Made by a program: the position numbers and the translations under genes
Shown here: piece by piece, positions 34,011-43,649 of the stretch
Numbering within the stretch: the first letter of the stretch is position 1
Layout: every line of letters begins with the position of its first letter
Notes under the pieces: generated by a model
What the model saw: the letters and a program-made list of their open reading frames with translations, nothing else
What the model was told of the DNA's origin: nothing
Databases searched by the model: none
Source: CAWJNF01 sp963844235
GTDB lineage: Bacteria > Actinomycetota > Thermoleophilia > Gaiellales > Gaiellaceae
DNA: 64,000 nucleotides
Assembly: GCA_963844235.1 (NCBI GenBank)
Contig: CAWJNF010000003.1
Coordinates: 226,017 to 290,016, forward strand
Reading direction: 5' to 3'

Positions 34011-34430
34011 ATGGCGAAGCGGGAAATCACGGCACGCGAGCGGGAGGTCCTGGTGCTCGTCTCGGCCGGTGTCGCCAGCCGCGAGATCGCGGCACGGCTC
34101 GGGATCTCGCGGGCGACGGTGGAGTCCCACGTCCGCTCGGCGATGTACAAGGTCGGCGCCCGGTCGCGCGTCCACGCCGTGCTCCTGCTCGCCGCTCCGC
34201 AAGCTCCGGACGTCGCCGTGGAGCTCGAGCCCGAGCACCGCCGCCTGCTGGAGCTGCTCGCAACCGGCCTGACGCGTGAGCACGCAGCGCAGGCCCTGTT
34301 CCTCTCGCGGCGATCGGTCGACCGCCGGCTCGCGGCGCTGCGACGCCGTGTCGGCGTGACGTCGACGGCCGAGCTGCTGCTCGCGGTGCTGAGCCCGGCT
34401 GAGGTCTCGCCGGCCGACGTCTCACGCTGA
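34011..34430 (+). CDS. Transcriptional regulator with two tandem LuxR-type HTH domains
   Basis: A 139-residue protein with no sensor domain. HTH-1, residues 5-62, is a classic GerE/LuxR domain: ITAREREVLVLVSAGVASRE, IAARLGISRATVESHVRSAM. HTH-2, residues 70-125, is a second, more divergent one: EHRRLLELLATGLTREHAAQ, LFLSRRSVDRRLAALRRRVG. The ATG at 34011 has GAGG 8 nt upstream. It resembles the protein at 53927-54376 in order and spacing. With no receiver or ligand domain, how it is switched is unclear; two HTHs in one chain could bind a bipartite site without dimerising. It is divergent from tig. Confidence 0.83.
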   Translation: MAKREITAREREVLVLVSAGVASREIAARLGISRATVESHVRSAMYKVGARSRVHAVLLLAAPQAPDVAVELEPEHRRLLELLATGLTREHAAQALFLSRRSVDRRLAALRRRVGVTSTAELLLAVLSPAEVSPADVSR

Positions 34431-34445
34431 GCTCCCGGGCGCAGG

Positions 34446-34490
34446 TTGGCGCACTTTGACGATGTGGAGCGGCCGGCGGCGCTCTAGGGT
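34446..34490 (+). promoter_or_regulatory. TTGGCGCA motif and -10 of the secreted hydrolase gene
   Basis: TTGGCGCACTTTGACGATG (34446-34464) is followed, 20 nt after its end, by TAGGGT (34485-34490). Taking TAGGGT as the -10, transcription would start near 34497 and the motif is centred at about -42. AGGAGGAGAGG and the ATG at 34516 follow. Confidence 0.55.
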
Positions 34491-34515
34491 CGGGGCCTGC
34501 GACCAGGAGGAGAGG

Positions 34516-36570
34516 ATGAGCAAGACACCTGTTCGGTTACTGATCGCTTGCGCGGTCGCGCTTACCGCGCTTGCGGTCCAGAGTTCCGCGCTCGCACAGC
34601 CCCTCGACGGGCTGGCCAAGACGTGGTCCGCGGGGGTTCCCACAGTTGCGCGAGGGCTCGGTGCGCCGTCTGCGTGCCCAGAGTCGAACTTCCCGCCGGG
34701 CGGCCTATGCGGGAGCGTCACGGTTCCCCTCGATCGGGCCAACCCGGGGACCGGGACGATCGACGTCGCGTACCAGCTCTACCCCGCCACGGACACGTCG
34801 GCGCCCGCAGTGAGCACGATCGTCGTGTCCGCGCCCGACGGGCCCGGCATATCCGTGCTCGCAGTCGGCCCGGACTTCCTCTTCGCCTTCGAGGAGCTGC
34901 GAGACACGCACGACCTGCTGTTCGTCGACCGGCGTGGCGCGGGAGGCTCGGGCGCGCTCGACTGTCCGGCGCTGCAGGACCCGGGAGGCCCGGGTACGCT
35001 CGGCGAGCGCATCGCGGCCTGCGCGGCGCAGCTGGGACCGGCGCGGGACTTCTACACGACGGCCGACGTCGCGCACGACGTGGAGGCCGTCCGGGCCGAG
35101 CTCGGCATCGAGCAGCTGGACTACCTCGGCTTCGCCTATGGGGCCGCCGACGCGATCGGGTACGCAGTCCGCTTCCCCCAGCACCTCCGCTCGCTCGTGC
35201 TCGGGTCCCCGTACCTGCCCGTCGGGCGGGATCCGTTCAACCGGCTTCAGGTGAGAGGCATCGTGCGGGCGATCACGGGCTTCTGCGCCCGCTCGACGCA
35301 CTGCTCACGGCAGATCCGGAACCCTATGGCATTCGTCCAGCAGCTCATCGAGGGCGTGCGTGCCGAACCGGTCACGGGCACCGCGATCGGGCCCGACGGA
35401 TCGCCGGTCGAGGTGACCGTGGACGAGTCCGTCGTCGCGCAGATCGCGCGAAGCACGGACGCCGACATGCTGAACCTCGAGGAGCTGCCGGCGGCCGGGC
35501 GGGCGCTGGCTCGCGGCGACGCGGCGCCGTTGCTGCGGCTCGCCGCCGAGACCGTCGGTCCGTTCCCGCCAGGCTTTGGCGAACCGGCCGATGCGTTCTT
35601 CTCGGCTGCAGCCAACGTGGCGGGCTACTGCTCGGAGAGCCCCATACCGTGGAGCCCGCAGGCCTCGCCCGCGGAGCGCAGTACACAGTTCGACGCAGCG
35701 GTTGCGGCGCTCCCGGCGACCGCCTTCGGCCCGTTCTCGGTCGACGGCTGGACGGGGGACTGGCTCGGACGCTGGCAGACGTCATTCTCGCTGGTCGGGT
35801 CGGGAACCGAGTACCGGAGCGGGCCGTGCATCGACTGGCCCGCGCCGGCCCGCACGGCGCCGATCGTGCCGCCCGGCGCGTCCTACCCCGACGTTCCGGT
35901 GCTCGTCACCGGTGCCGACACCTCCGTTCACACGCCGAGCGAGGAGTCGCGCGCAGTCGCGGAGCTATTCCCCTCCGCACGGTACGTCGAGTTCGTCGGC
36001 GGCGACCACATACCGGCGATCGTCGAGCCATGCGTCGCTAGCGTGATGGTGCGCTTCATCGAGGCGTTCGATCCCGGAGACACGAGCTGTGCGCCCGATC
36101 CGGGCGGCCCGTGGTACACGCCGGGCGACTTCCCGCTGCGCGCAGCGAACGCTGTCGCAGCCCGCATCGACCCGAGCGGCCGCAATCAGGCGAGGCTCGC
36201 GGACCGGCGCATCGTCGCGGCCGGAGTCGCAGTGCTCGCCGACGCCTTCTACCACGGCGGGAAGTACTTCGTCTCGGACGGCCCGGGCCTCCGTGGCGGC
36301 TCGTACGAGGCCGTGTTCGGCGAGCAGTCGTTCATTGTCCGCTTCGACAAGTATCGCTTCGTCCGCAACGTGGCAGTGGATGGCCGGATGACGATCTCCT
36401 ACGAGGACGGCACCTTCACCTCGACCCTGCGCCTCAGCGGCGCGGCGCTGCGTGGACGCCACGCCGTGCTGCGGGTGAAGGGACAGTTCTATCCGGCTGC
36501 GGACGATCCGTTCGTCGTCCGCGGGACGATCGGCGGCCGCAGAGTCGCGGCGCTCGTCGACGTCTACTAG
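34516..36570 (+). CDS. Secreted TAP-type alpha/beta-hydrolase with the nucleophile Ser replaced by Ala
   Basis: A 684-residue exported protein. A signal peptide (VRLLIACAVALTALAVQSSA, cleavage after ALAQ) precedes an alpha/beta-hydrolase domain related to tripeptidyl aminopeptidases: LLFVDRRGAGGSGALDC is the oxyanion region, and the TAP C-terminal block includes VPVLVTGADTSVHTPSEESR and FVGGDHIPAI with acid and His. The nucleophile elbow, normally GxSxG, is GFAYG: Ala207 (GCC). A 130-residue beta-rich C-terminal domain of unknown type follows. The protein probably binds rather than cleaves, or has lost function recently. Start has AGGAGGAG; the upstream motif suggests control with the signalling cluster. 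Confidence 0.8.
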   Translation: MSKTPVRLLIACAVALTALAVQSSALAQPLDGLAKTWSAGVPTVARGLGAPSACPESNFPPGGLCGSVTVPLDRANPGTGTIDVAYQLYPATDTSAPAVSTIVVSAPDGPGISVLAVGPDFLFAFEELRDTHDLLFVDRRGAGGSGALDCPALQDPGGPGTLGERIAACAAQLGPARDFYTTADVAHDVEAVRAELGIEQLDYLGFAYGAADAIGYAVRFPQHLRSLVLGSPYLPVGRDPFNRLQVRGIVRAITGFCARSTHCSRQIRNPMAFVQQLIEGVRAEPVTGTAIGPDGSPVEVTVDESVVAQIARSTDADMLNLEELPAAGRALARGDAAPLLRLAAETVGPFPPGFGEPADAFFSAAANVAGYCSESPIPWSPQASPAERSTQFDAAVAALPATAFGPFSVDGWTGDWLGRWQTSFSLVGSGTEYRSGPCIDWPAPARTAPIVPPGASYPDVPVLVTGADTSVHTPSEESRAVAELFPSARYVEFVGGDHIPAIVEPCVASVMVRFIEAFDPGDTSCAPDPGGPWYTPGDFPLRAANAVAARIDPSGRNQARLADRRIVAAGVAVLADAFYHGGKYFVSDGPGLRGGSYEAVFGEQSFIVRFDKYRFVRNVAVDGRMTISYEDGTFTSTLRLSGAALRGRHAVLRVKGQFYPAADDPFVVRGTIGGRRVAALVDVY

Positions 36571-36587
36571 CGAATTCGCTCGCGGCT

Positions 36588-36615
36588 GTAGGGGCCGGGT
36601 ACGCCCGGCCCCTAC
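36588..36615. repeat. GTAGGGGC palindrome between convergent genes
   Basis: GTAGGGGCCGGG, loop TACG, CCCGGCCCCTAC. It lies 17 nt after the hydrolase stop and contains the TAG stop of the minus-strand kinase (36612-36614). In this place it could terminate transcription from both sides. Confidence 0.85.
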
Positions 36616-37448
36616 CTCGCCGCGGCGAGCATCTGGGCCAGCATGCGCCCGGTCCTGGGCCGCGCGCTGGGATCCTTCGCGAGCGCGTGCGCCAGCACAC
36701 GTCCCACCTCCGCGGGGACGTCGTCGCGATCGGCGCACGGGTCAGGAGGCTCCCGGGTGACGTGCGCCATCAGCAGCTCGAAGACGTTGGCGCCGACGAA
36801 GGGGGGCCTGCCCGACACGGCCTCATGGAGAACACAGCCGAGCGCGTAGAGGTCGCTCGCGGCGCTCGCTTCTCCGCCGTCGACGAGCTCGGGCGCGAGG
36901 TAGGCGGGCGTGCCCATCACCTGGCCGGGCTTCGTCAGCACGGTGTAGGCGGGGCCCTTTGCGAGGCCGTAGTCGACGAGGAGCGCCGAGCCGTCCTCGT
37001 CGAGCATGACGTTCTCGGGCTTGACGTCGCGGTGCACGAGCTCGACCGCGTGGAGCGCGTCGAGCGCCGTCCCGATGTGCATGGCGAGCCGGCGCAGCTC
37101 CTGCGGCGTGAGCGGGCCGTCGGCGTCGAGCTTGCGGCGCAGCGTGCCGCCCGGGACGTACGCCACGGCGAGGTAGTGGCGGCCGCCGTCGGCGCCGGCC
37201 TCGAGCACCGGGACGAGATGGGCGTGCTCGACCTCCGCGGCAACCCGCGCCTCGCGCAGGAAGCGCCGGACGAAGGCGTCGTTCTCCGACAGCTCCTCGC
37301 GCAGCAGCTTGAGGGCGACCGGGTCGCCGTCCGGAGCGCCCGCCCGGTAGACGACGCCCATGGCTCCGCGCCCGAGCTCCTCCTCCAGCCGGTAGCCTCC
37401 GACGACGTCGCCGGGCAGCGGCTCGCGCGAGGCCTCCCAGCTAGCCAC
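36612..37448 (-). CDS. Soluble Hanks-type Ser/Thr protein kinase
   Basis: A 278-residue kinase domain and nothing more. Gly-rich loop ELGRGAMGVVYRA, Lys in VALKLL, Glu in FLREARVAAEVEH, catalytic loop LVHRDVKPENVML, metal loop VDYGLA (DYG instead of DFG), APE as YLAPELV. It has no membrane anchor or PASTA repeats, so unlike PknB it is probably cytosolic. The GTG at 37448 overlaps the BTAD-cyclase gene by 8 nt, so the two are coupled; the kinase may phosphorylate or be driven by that protein. The stop codon is part of a palindromic repeat. Confidence 0.9.
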   Translation of the reverse strand: MASWEASREPLPGDVVGGYRLEEELGRGAMGVVYRAGAPDGDPVALKLLREELSENDAFVRRFLREARVAAEVEHAHLVPVLEAGADGGRHYLAVAYVPGGTLRRKLDADGPLTPQELRRLAMHIGTALDALHAVELVHRDVKPENVMLDEDGSALLVDYGLAKGPAYTVLTKPGQVMGTPAYLAPELVDGGEASAASDLYALGCVLHEAVSGRPPFVGANVFELLMAHVTREPPDPCADRDDVPAEVGRVLAHALAKDPSARPRTGRMLAQMLAAAR

Positions 37449-39624
37449 TGGAGCCGAGCGACCAGGTGAAGCGCGTCATCCCGTCCGGCGGCGCCAGGCC
37501 GCCGGGGCGGAGGCCTCGCCGGACGAGCAGGATGGGGACGTCCGCACCCCGGGCGGCTTCGGCGCGCACCGGCCCGAGCCCGCCCGTGCGCCAGTCGTCG
37601 GGGAAGGGCAGGACGAGCACCCCGGCCTCTGCCGCGGCCTCGAGCAGCCCGGCGGCGCCGGGAGCGACGAGCATCGGCTCGGCGACGACGCCGACGAGGC
37701 CCTGCACCATCATGGAGGCGACCCCGAGCAGGCGGCTCGCGTCGCGCCTGCCGCCTTCCACATCTTCGGAGACCCCGGCCAGCAGGAGCGGCGCGCCGGT
37801 CGAGCTGGCGAGCCAGGCGGCGAGCTCGAGGCCGGCCCAGTCGTGCTCGCCGCCCGCGAACGGCACCAGCACGCCCCGATCGGCCTCCGTCTCTGCCTGC
37901 CCGGCGACGAGGAGCGCGACGTCACAGGGTGCCTCCTCGAGCAGGCGCCACCCGTCGCCGGCGGTCTCTCCGGCGAGGACGGACGCCGGGCAGTCAGCGA
38001 GCAGCAGATCGACGTTCTGCTCCCGAGCCGTGCGGATGAGGTCCCGCTCGGGATCGTCCGACGTGAACGCGGACATCCTGACGGCGACGCGCCGCTCGAC
38101 CAGCTGCGCCCGCAGCGCCGCCAGCCCTACGGTGGCCTCCCTGAGCTCGGCTGCGGCGACGAGTCGCGTCACGATCAGCTCGTGCGGCGCCTGTGACCGT
38201 GCGAGCGGCTCGGCGATCGCGAGCAGCGGCGGAAGACTGTCACCCGAAGCGGGCGTGATGAGGATCGAGCGCTCCGGTGCCGGCAGGGGCTCGGTCGGTG
38301 GCTGCGTGCCCGTCCTCGGCGGCGGAAACTCGAGGGGCAAGCCGTCCACGACGAGCTGTGCGAGCGCCTCCGGCTCCGGCAGGTCCTTGAGCGCGTGCTC
38401 GCCGAGATCGCGCAACGCGACGCCTCGTTCGGTCAGCAGGCGCCCGGTCTCGGAGGAGACGAGCACCTGGCCGCCGTGCGCAGCCGAGCAGATCCGGGCA
38501 GCCCGATGGAGGTCGGCGCCGACGTAGCCCCACTCGACCGGCGACGGAGCCCCTGTGTGCATCCCCATGCGCACGCGCAACTCCACGCCCTCGGGCCAGG
38601 CGTGGGCGGTGAAGGACTGCTGGGCGAGGGTTGCGGCGGCAGCCGCGTCACCGGCGCCCTCGAAGACGACGAAGTGCGCGTCGCCCTGGGTGTCGACCTC
38701 GACGCCTCCGTGAGCTATCACGGCCTCGCGGAAGAGCCGGCGATGCTCGGTGAGCAGGTCCCGGTAGGCGTCACCGAGCTCGTGCAGGAGCCGCGTCGAG
38801 CCCTCGATGTCGGTGAACAGCAAGGTGATCGTGCCCGTCGGGAGCGACGGACGTGCCGGCCCGGTGAGCTCCAGCGAGGAGTCCTGGTTGAGAATCGACC
38901 GTTCGAGGCGCTGCAGCTGCGGGCTCGGGTCGATGCCGAGCTCCTCGACCAGGACCCGGCGCCCCTCCTGATAGGCCTCGAGCGCCTCGGCCTGGCGTCC
39001 CGACCGGTAGAGCGCGACCATCAGCTGCCCGCGCGGCCGCTCGCGCAGCGGATTCTCGGCGACAAGCGTCTCGAGCTCGCCGACGACCTCCGCGTGTCGC
39101 CCCAGCGCGAGATCGGCCTCGACGCGCTCCTCGATCGCCGCAAGGCGCAGCTCCTCGAGCCGCGCGATCGCCGGCTGGGCGAAGTCGTTGTAGGAGAAGT
39201 CCCCGAGCGGCGGGCCGCGCCACAGGTCGAGCGCCTCGCGAAGCAGCGCCGCCCCACGCTCCGGGTTCCCCGCGGCGCGGGCACGCGCCCCGTCCTCCAC
39301 GAGCCGCTCGAAGCGGCCTAGGTCGAGGCGTCCCGAGCCGAGCTCGAGGACGTAGCCCGGCGCCCGCGTCACGATCGCCTCCTCGCCGAGCGCCTTGCGC
39401 AGGTCGGCGACGAGCCCCTGCAGCGCCGGCAGCGCCGTCCGCGGCGGCTCTCGACCCCAGACGGCGTCGATCAGCCGGTCGGTCGAGACGATCTGGCCCG
39501 CGTTGAGCAGCAGCATCGCAAGCAGGGCGCGCTGCTTCGGTCGCGGCAGCTCGACCGGCGCGCCGTCCCGCAGGGCCTCGAGGGGCCCGAGGACCCGGAA
39601 CTCGAGCTGCGCGCCGCCGCCCAT
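37441..39624 (-). CDS. BTAD (SARP-type) regulator fused to class III cyclase and two Usp-like domains
   Basis: A 727-residue multidomain protein. Residues 1-95 form an OmpR-like winged helix (PKQRALLAMLLLNAGQIVST, LIDAVWG); 95-245 are the BTAD TPR domain; about 262-430 a class III adenylate/guanylate cyclase domain. It keeps both metal Asp residues (LLFTDIEGSTRL, QGDAHFVVF) and ADLHRAARICSAAHGGQ, but the usual purine-specifying Lys position reads VDTQGD. From about 450 and 584 two universal-stress-like alpha/beta domains follow (ERSILITPASGDSLPPLL; GVLVPFAGGEHDWAGLELAA). DNA binding, possible nucleotide synthesis and ATP sensing in one chain is an unusual order. The ATG at 39624 is chosen by homology. 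Confidence 0.85.
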   Translation of the reverse strand: MGGGAQLEFRVLGPLEALRDGAPVELPRPKQRALLAMLLLNAGQIVSTDRLIDAVWGREPPRTALPALQGLVADLRKALGEEAIVTRAPGYVLELGSGRLDLGRFERLVEDGARARAAGNPERGAALLREALDLWRGPPLGDFSYNDFAQPAIARLEELRLAAIEERVEADLALGRHAEVVGELETLVAENPLRERPRGQLMVALYRSGRQAEALEAYQEGRRVLVEELGIDPSPQLQRLERSILNQDSSLELTGPARPSLPTGTITLLFTDIEGSTRLLHELGDAYRDLLTEHRRLFREAVIAHGGVEVDTQGDAHFVVFEGAGDAAAAATLAQQSFTAHAWPEGVELRVRMGMHTGAPSPVEWGYVGADLHRAARICSAAHGGQVLVSSETGRLLTERGVALRDLGEHALKDLPEPEALAQLVVDGLPLEFPPPRTGTQPPTEPLPAPERSILITPASGDSLPPLLAIAEPLARSQAPHELIVTRLVAAAELREATVGLAALRAQLVERRVAVRMSAFTSDDPERDLIRTAREQNVDLLLADCPASVLAGETAGDGWRLLEEAPCDVALLVAGQAETEADRGVLVPFAGGEHDWAGLELAAWLASSTGAPLLLAGVSEDVEGGRRDASRLLGVASMMVQGLVGVVAEPMLVAPGAAGLLEAAAEAGVLVLPFPDDWRTGGLGPVRAEAARGADVPILLVRRGLRPGGLAPPDGMTRFTWSLGSSG

Positions 39625-39693
39625 CGGTAGGCACGGGACGCTAACACGCGATGCCACGAGGAAGCCTCGCGACGGACGTCGTCTCGGGGATCA

Positions 39694-39738
39694 GTGGCGC
39701 AGATTGATGATGTCGAGGCCGGGTCGGCCTCCTATCGT
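39694..39738 (+). promoter_or_regulatory. TTGGCGCA-type motif and -10 before the kinase fusion pseudogene
   Basis: GTGGCGCAGATTGATGATG (39694-39712), then 20 nt, then TATCGT (39733-39738). The predicted start is near 39745 and the motif is centred near -42, as at 34446 and 54411. Confidence 0.55.
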
Positions 39739-39803
39739 GAGGCTGGTGCGGCTTGTGCCTTTCCGGCACAAGCCCGATACTTAGCTCGAGCTCGATTTCT
39801 GCG

Positions 39804-42800
39804 GTGCCCACCCTTACAACCGGACAGACGATTGGCGGCTACAGGGTCGACCAGCGGTCGGCCGCGGCGGCATGGGCGAGGTCTACCGGGCCACGCAGCT
39901 TTCGCTGGACCGGCCCGTCGCGCTGAAGCTGATCGCCCCGGAGCTCACCCGCGACGGCGACTTCGCCGAGCGCTTCCGCCACGAAGCTCGCGCGGCGGCA
40001 CGGCTGCGCCACGCCAACATCCTGCCCGTCTACGAGACGGGCGAGGACGACGGTCTCCTGTTCCTGTCGATGGCGCTCGTGGAGGGTCACGATCTCGCCA
40101 CGATCGTCGAGGAGGGCCCGGTCGACCCGGAGCGGGCCGCCGCCATCGTCGCGCAGGTCGCCGAGGCGCTCGACGCCGCCCACGCGAGCGGGCTCGTTCA
40201 CCGGGATGTCAAGCCGGCCAACGTGCTCGTCGAGGAGCGCGACGGCCACGAGCACGCCTACCTCTCCGACTTCGGCCTGGCCAAGAGCGCCGATGCTTCC
40301 AGGGCCGGCCCCACACGCACCGGCACCTTCGTCGGCACCATCAACTACGTCGCGCCCGAGCAGATCACGCACGGTCGGGCCGACGCCCGCTCCGACGTGT
40401 ACTCGCTCGGGTGCCTCCTCTACGAAGCCCTGACCGGCGAGCCGCCGTTCCGGCGCGACAGCGACGTGGCGACGCTGTGGGCTCACGTCCACGATGAGAC
40501 GCCGAGCGTCACGGCAGGCCGCGCCAACCTTCCGCCGGCGTTCGACGAGGTGCTCGCCGAGGCGCTCGCCAAGGATCCTGACGAGCGCTACCTCTCCGCC
40601 GGCGACCTCGGCCGGGCGGCCCTCGCCGCCGCGCACGGCGAGGCGGTCCCGGGCCGCGGACACTCCGTTGCACGCGGCGCCGCACTGCACGGCGTACTGG
40701 CCGGGCGACGCCGCCTGGCACCCTGGTCGCGACGGCGTCTGGCGCTCGTCGCCGTACCCGATCCTCGGTCGGAGCCGGAATCGCCGTCGGCGTGCTGGCC
40801 GCGGCCGGTGCGTTCACGGGGGAAGAGATACCTGCCGGAGCAGCGCCGCCCGCCCCGCCGTCCGCTCCCGCGCCCCAGGCAGCCGTCGAGCTGGAGGCTA
40901 ACGGGGTGGCCCAGCTCGACCCGGCGTCCGGCGAGGTCCAGGGTCAGCTGCCGACCGACTCGCACCCCACGCTCGTGGCCGCGGGCGAGGGCGGCGTCTG
41001 GACGGCCGACGCGGACGCGCGCACGATCTCCCAGCTCGACCTCGAGGGCGGCGCGCCGCGGACGATCGCCGCGGGGGGAGTCCCGACCGGACTCGCGGTG
41101 GGCGTCGACGCGGTTTGGGTTGCTGCCGGCCTCGCCGACACCGTCACGCGCATCGACCCGAGCACGGGCGCCGTGACGCACGAGATCGACGTGCCGGGCG
41201 GACCGAGCGGCGTCGCCATCGGAGCCGGCTCCGTCTGGGTCGCGAACGTCGTCTCCGGGACGGTAGCCCGTATCAATCCGACCTCGAACACCGTGACGGA
41301 GACGATCGAGGTCGGCGAGGAGCCGTCGGCGATCGCGTTCGGCGAGGGCGCGCTCTGGGTGGCGAGCAAGCTGGACCGAACGATCGCGCGGATCGATCCG
41401 GAGAGCGGCGAGGTCGTGACTCGCATCGGCCTCCGCTTCGCCCCGGGTGCGATCGCCGCCGGCGCCGGCGGCGTCTGGGTGACGCATCCCGCCGACGACA
41501 GCGTTTCACGGATCGACCCGGAGACGAACGCCGTGCGGGCGAGCATTGCCGTCGATGGAGGGCCGGTCGGAATTGCGGCCGGCGAGGACGGCGTCTGGGT
41601 CGCGGCAGCGGATGCCGCGACCGCCGCGAAGATCGACGCGACAGACGACAGCGTTGCCTCGACAACCGACCTCGGCGTCACGCCGTCCGGCGTTGCGCTC
41701 GCCGCCGGAACCGTGTGGGTAAGCGTCTTCTCCGCCGAGCCGCCCGCATCGGCAGCACCCGGAGCGGAGTCCCTCGCAAGGGGCGGGACGCTCCGGGTAG
41801 CCGCCCCCGGCTCCTACGAGGGAGGGCTCGACCCCCAGTGGTTCCCGGTCTTCCGGACGTCTGCGATCGACCGCTGCTGCCTCCTGCGCTCGCTGCTCAC
41901 GTTCAACGGACGACCGGCGGGCGAGGGCGGCACGCGCCCCGTACCGGATCTCGCTGTCGCCCTTCCAGAAGCCTCGAACGACGCCCGCACCTGGACGTTC
42001 ACGCTGAAGGAGGGGATCCGCTACGCGCCGCCGTTCGACGACCGTGAGATCATCGCGGGCGACGTCGTCTACGCGCTCGAGCGGATGCTGCGGCCGAAGC
42101 CGGCCGAGACGCTCGAGAATCCGTTCGGAGCCGACTTCCCCTCGTTCGGATTCTTCGAGCCCTTCTATCGGGTCATCGAAGGCGCACAGGAGTTCACCGC
42201 GGGTGAGGCCGACACGATCGCGGGACTCGAGGCACCGGACGACCACACGCTCGTCGTCCACCTCACCGAGCCGACCGGCGACATCCTGACGCTCTTCGCC
42301 ATGCCGACGACGGCGCCGATCCCGGAGGGCGCCGCCGACGGCCACGACCTCGACTACGAGCGCTTCCAGGTCGCCTCCGGCCCGTACATGATCGAGGGCT
42401 CCGATAGGTTCCTCCGACTTCTCGCTTCCGCCGGCCGAGCAGCAGCCGGTCTCGGGGCTCGTGCCTGGTGAGAGCCTCACGCTCGTTCGCAATCCTTCGT
42501 GGGATCCGGCCACGGACGGCGTGCGTGGGGGGCATATGTCGACCGGATCGAGCTGGAGTTCCCGCCGGAGCCGCAGAACCAGGCGGAGGCCGAGCAGCAG
42601 GCCGAGGAGCTTCAGAACGCGGTCGAGGACGGCACCATCGACCTGGTGATGGACAACGGCGGCACGCGGACGACCCACGAGACCGTCGATCGCTACCGCA
42701 ACGATCCGGGCTCGAGGGACGCCTGATCGTCTCGCCGGACGAGGGCATCGAGATGATCCTGTTCAACCTCGCGCAGCCGCCGTTCGACGACGTCCACGTC

Positions 42801-43576
42801 CGCCGCGCCGTCAACCTCGCCGTCGACAAGGCCCGGGTACTCGAAATGTGCTGCGTCGCCGCAACCGCCGCGACCCACCCGGTGATCGACAGCCTCGTCG
42901 GCAACCTGCTCGCGGACTACGCTCCGTTCGGCACGCAGGGCAACCGGGGCGATCTCGAGGCCGCCAAGCGCGAGATGCGGCTCTCCCGCTACGACTCGGA
43001 CGGCGACGGCATGTGCGATGCGAGGGCGTGCCAGAACGTTCGCACCCTCTCGAACGACTTCCTCCCGCCCGAGTTCGTCCGCACGCCGGAACTCGCGGGC
43101 TCGGCATCCAGGAGAAGCTCGTCCAGCTCCCGTTTCCCGAGTACCTGGCCGCAGCGGCCGATCCCACGCGGAAGTTCGCCCTGACCACCATCAACTGGGG
43201 CCTGACGGCGCCGCTCGCCTCCGACTACTTCCGCAGCCTCTTCCACAGCTTTGGCATCGCGAACCCGGACACCGGGTCGGGACACTCGCTCATGGGGGCC
43301 ACACCCGAGCAGCTCGCGGAGTGGGGCTACGAGGTCGAGTTGGTGCCGAGTCTCGACGCAAAGATCGACGACTGCATTCGCCTTGCCGGCCCGCCGCAGA
43401 CGCAGTGCTGGGCCGAGGCGACCCGCGTGCTGGCGGAGGAGATCGTCCCAGCCGTCCCGATCCTGACCCAGCGCTCGGCCCGTCGTTCGTCTCGGGTGCG
43501 CGCGGCGAGCTGGACGACGGACGGTGTCTTGTCGTCCAGATTCTCGCCGGACCAGATCGCGCTGGCTCTGGAGTGA
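39804..43576 (+). pseudogene. Frameshifted Ser/Thr kinase-beta-propeller-solute-binding protein fusion
   Basis: The pieces read in order through six frame changes, near 39859, 40690, 42405, 42530 (in a run of G), 42715 and 43095. From a GTG at 39804: TTGQTIGGYRVDQ, then GRGGMGEVYRATQLSLDRPV, HRDVKPANVL and DFGLAKS (kinase); a membrane helix (GAGIAVGVLAAAGAF); about seven propeller blades of the type VWVAN..GTVARINP; then an SBP_bac_5 peptide-binding protein domain (RGGTLRVAAPGSYEGGLDP to the C terminus). Intact, it would be about 1250 residues: an outside solute-binding/propeller sensor joined to a cytoplasmic kinase. The promoter motif upstream is still present. Sequencing error is possible for the G-run, less so for all six. 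Confidence 0.8.
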
Positions 43577-43637
43577 GCCACGCCGGAGCGCGCCAGCCGG
43601 CGAGGGTCGTCCGGCCTTCCATCGCTTCTGACTCCCG

Positions 43638-43643
43638 TATCGT
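43638..43643 (+). promoter_or_regulatory. Candidate -10 of a leaderless promoter for the STAND-kinase gene
   Basis: TATCGT begins exactly 12 nt before the GTG at 43650 and no ribosome site is present, so transcription would start at the start codon. No TTGGCGCA motif lies at -42 here. Confidence 0.45.
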
Positions 43644-43649
43644 TTGACG

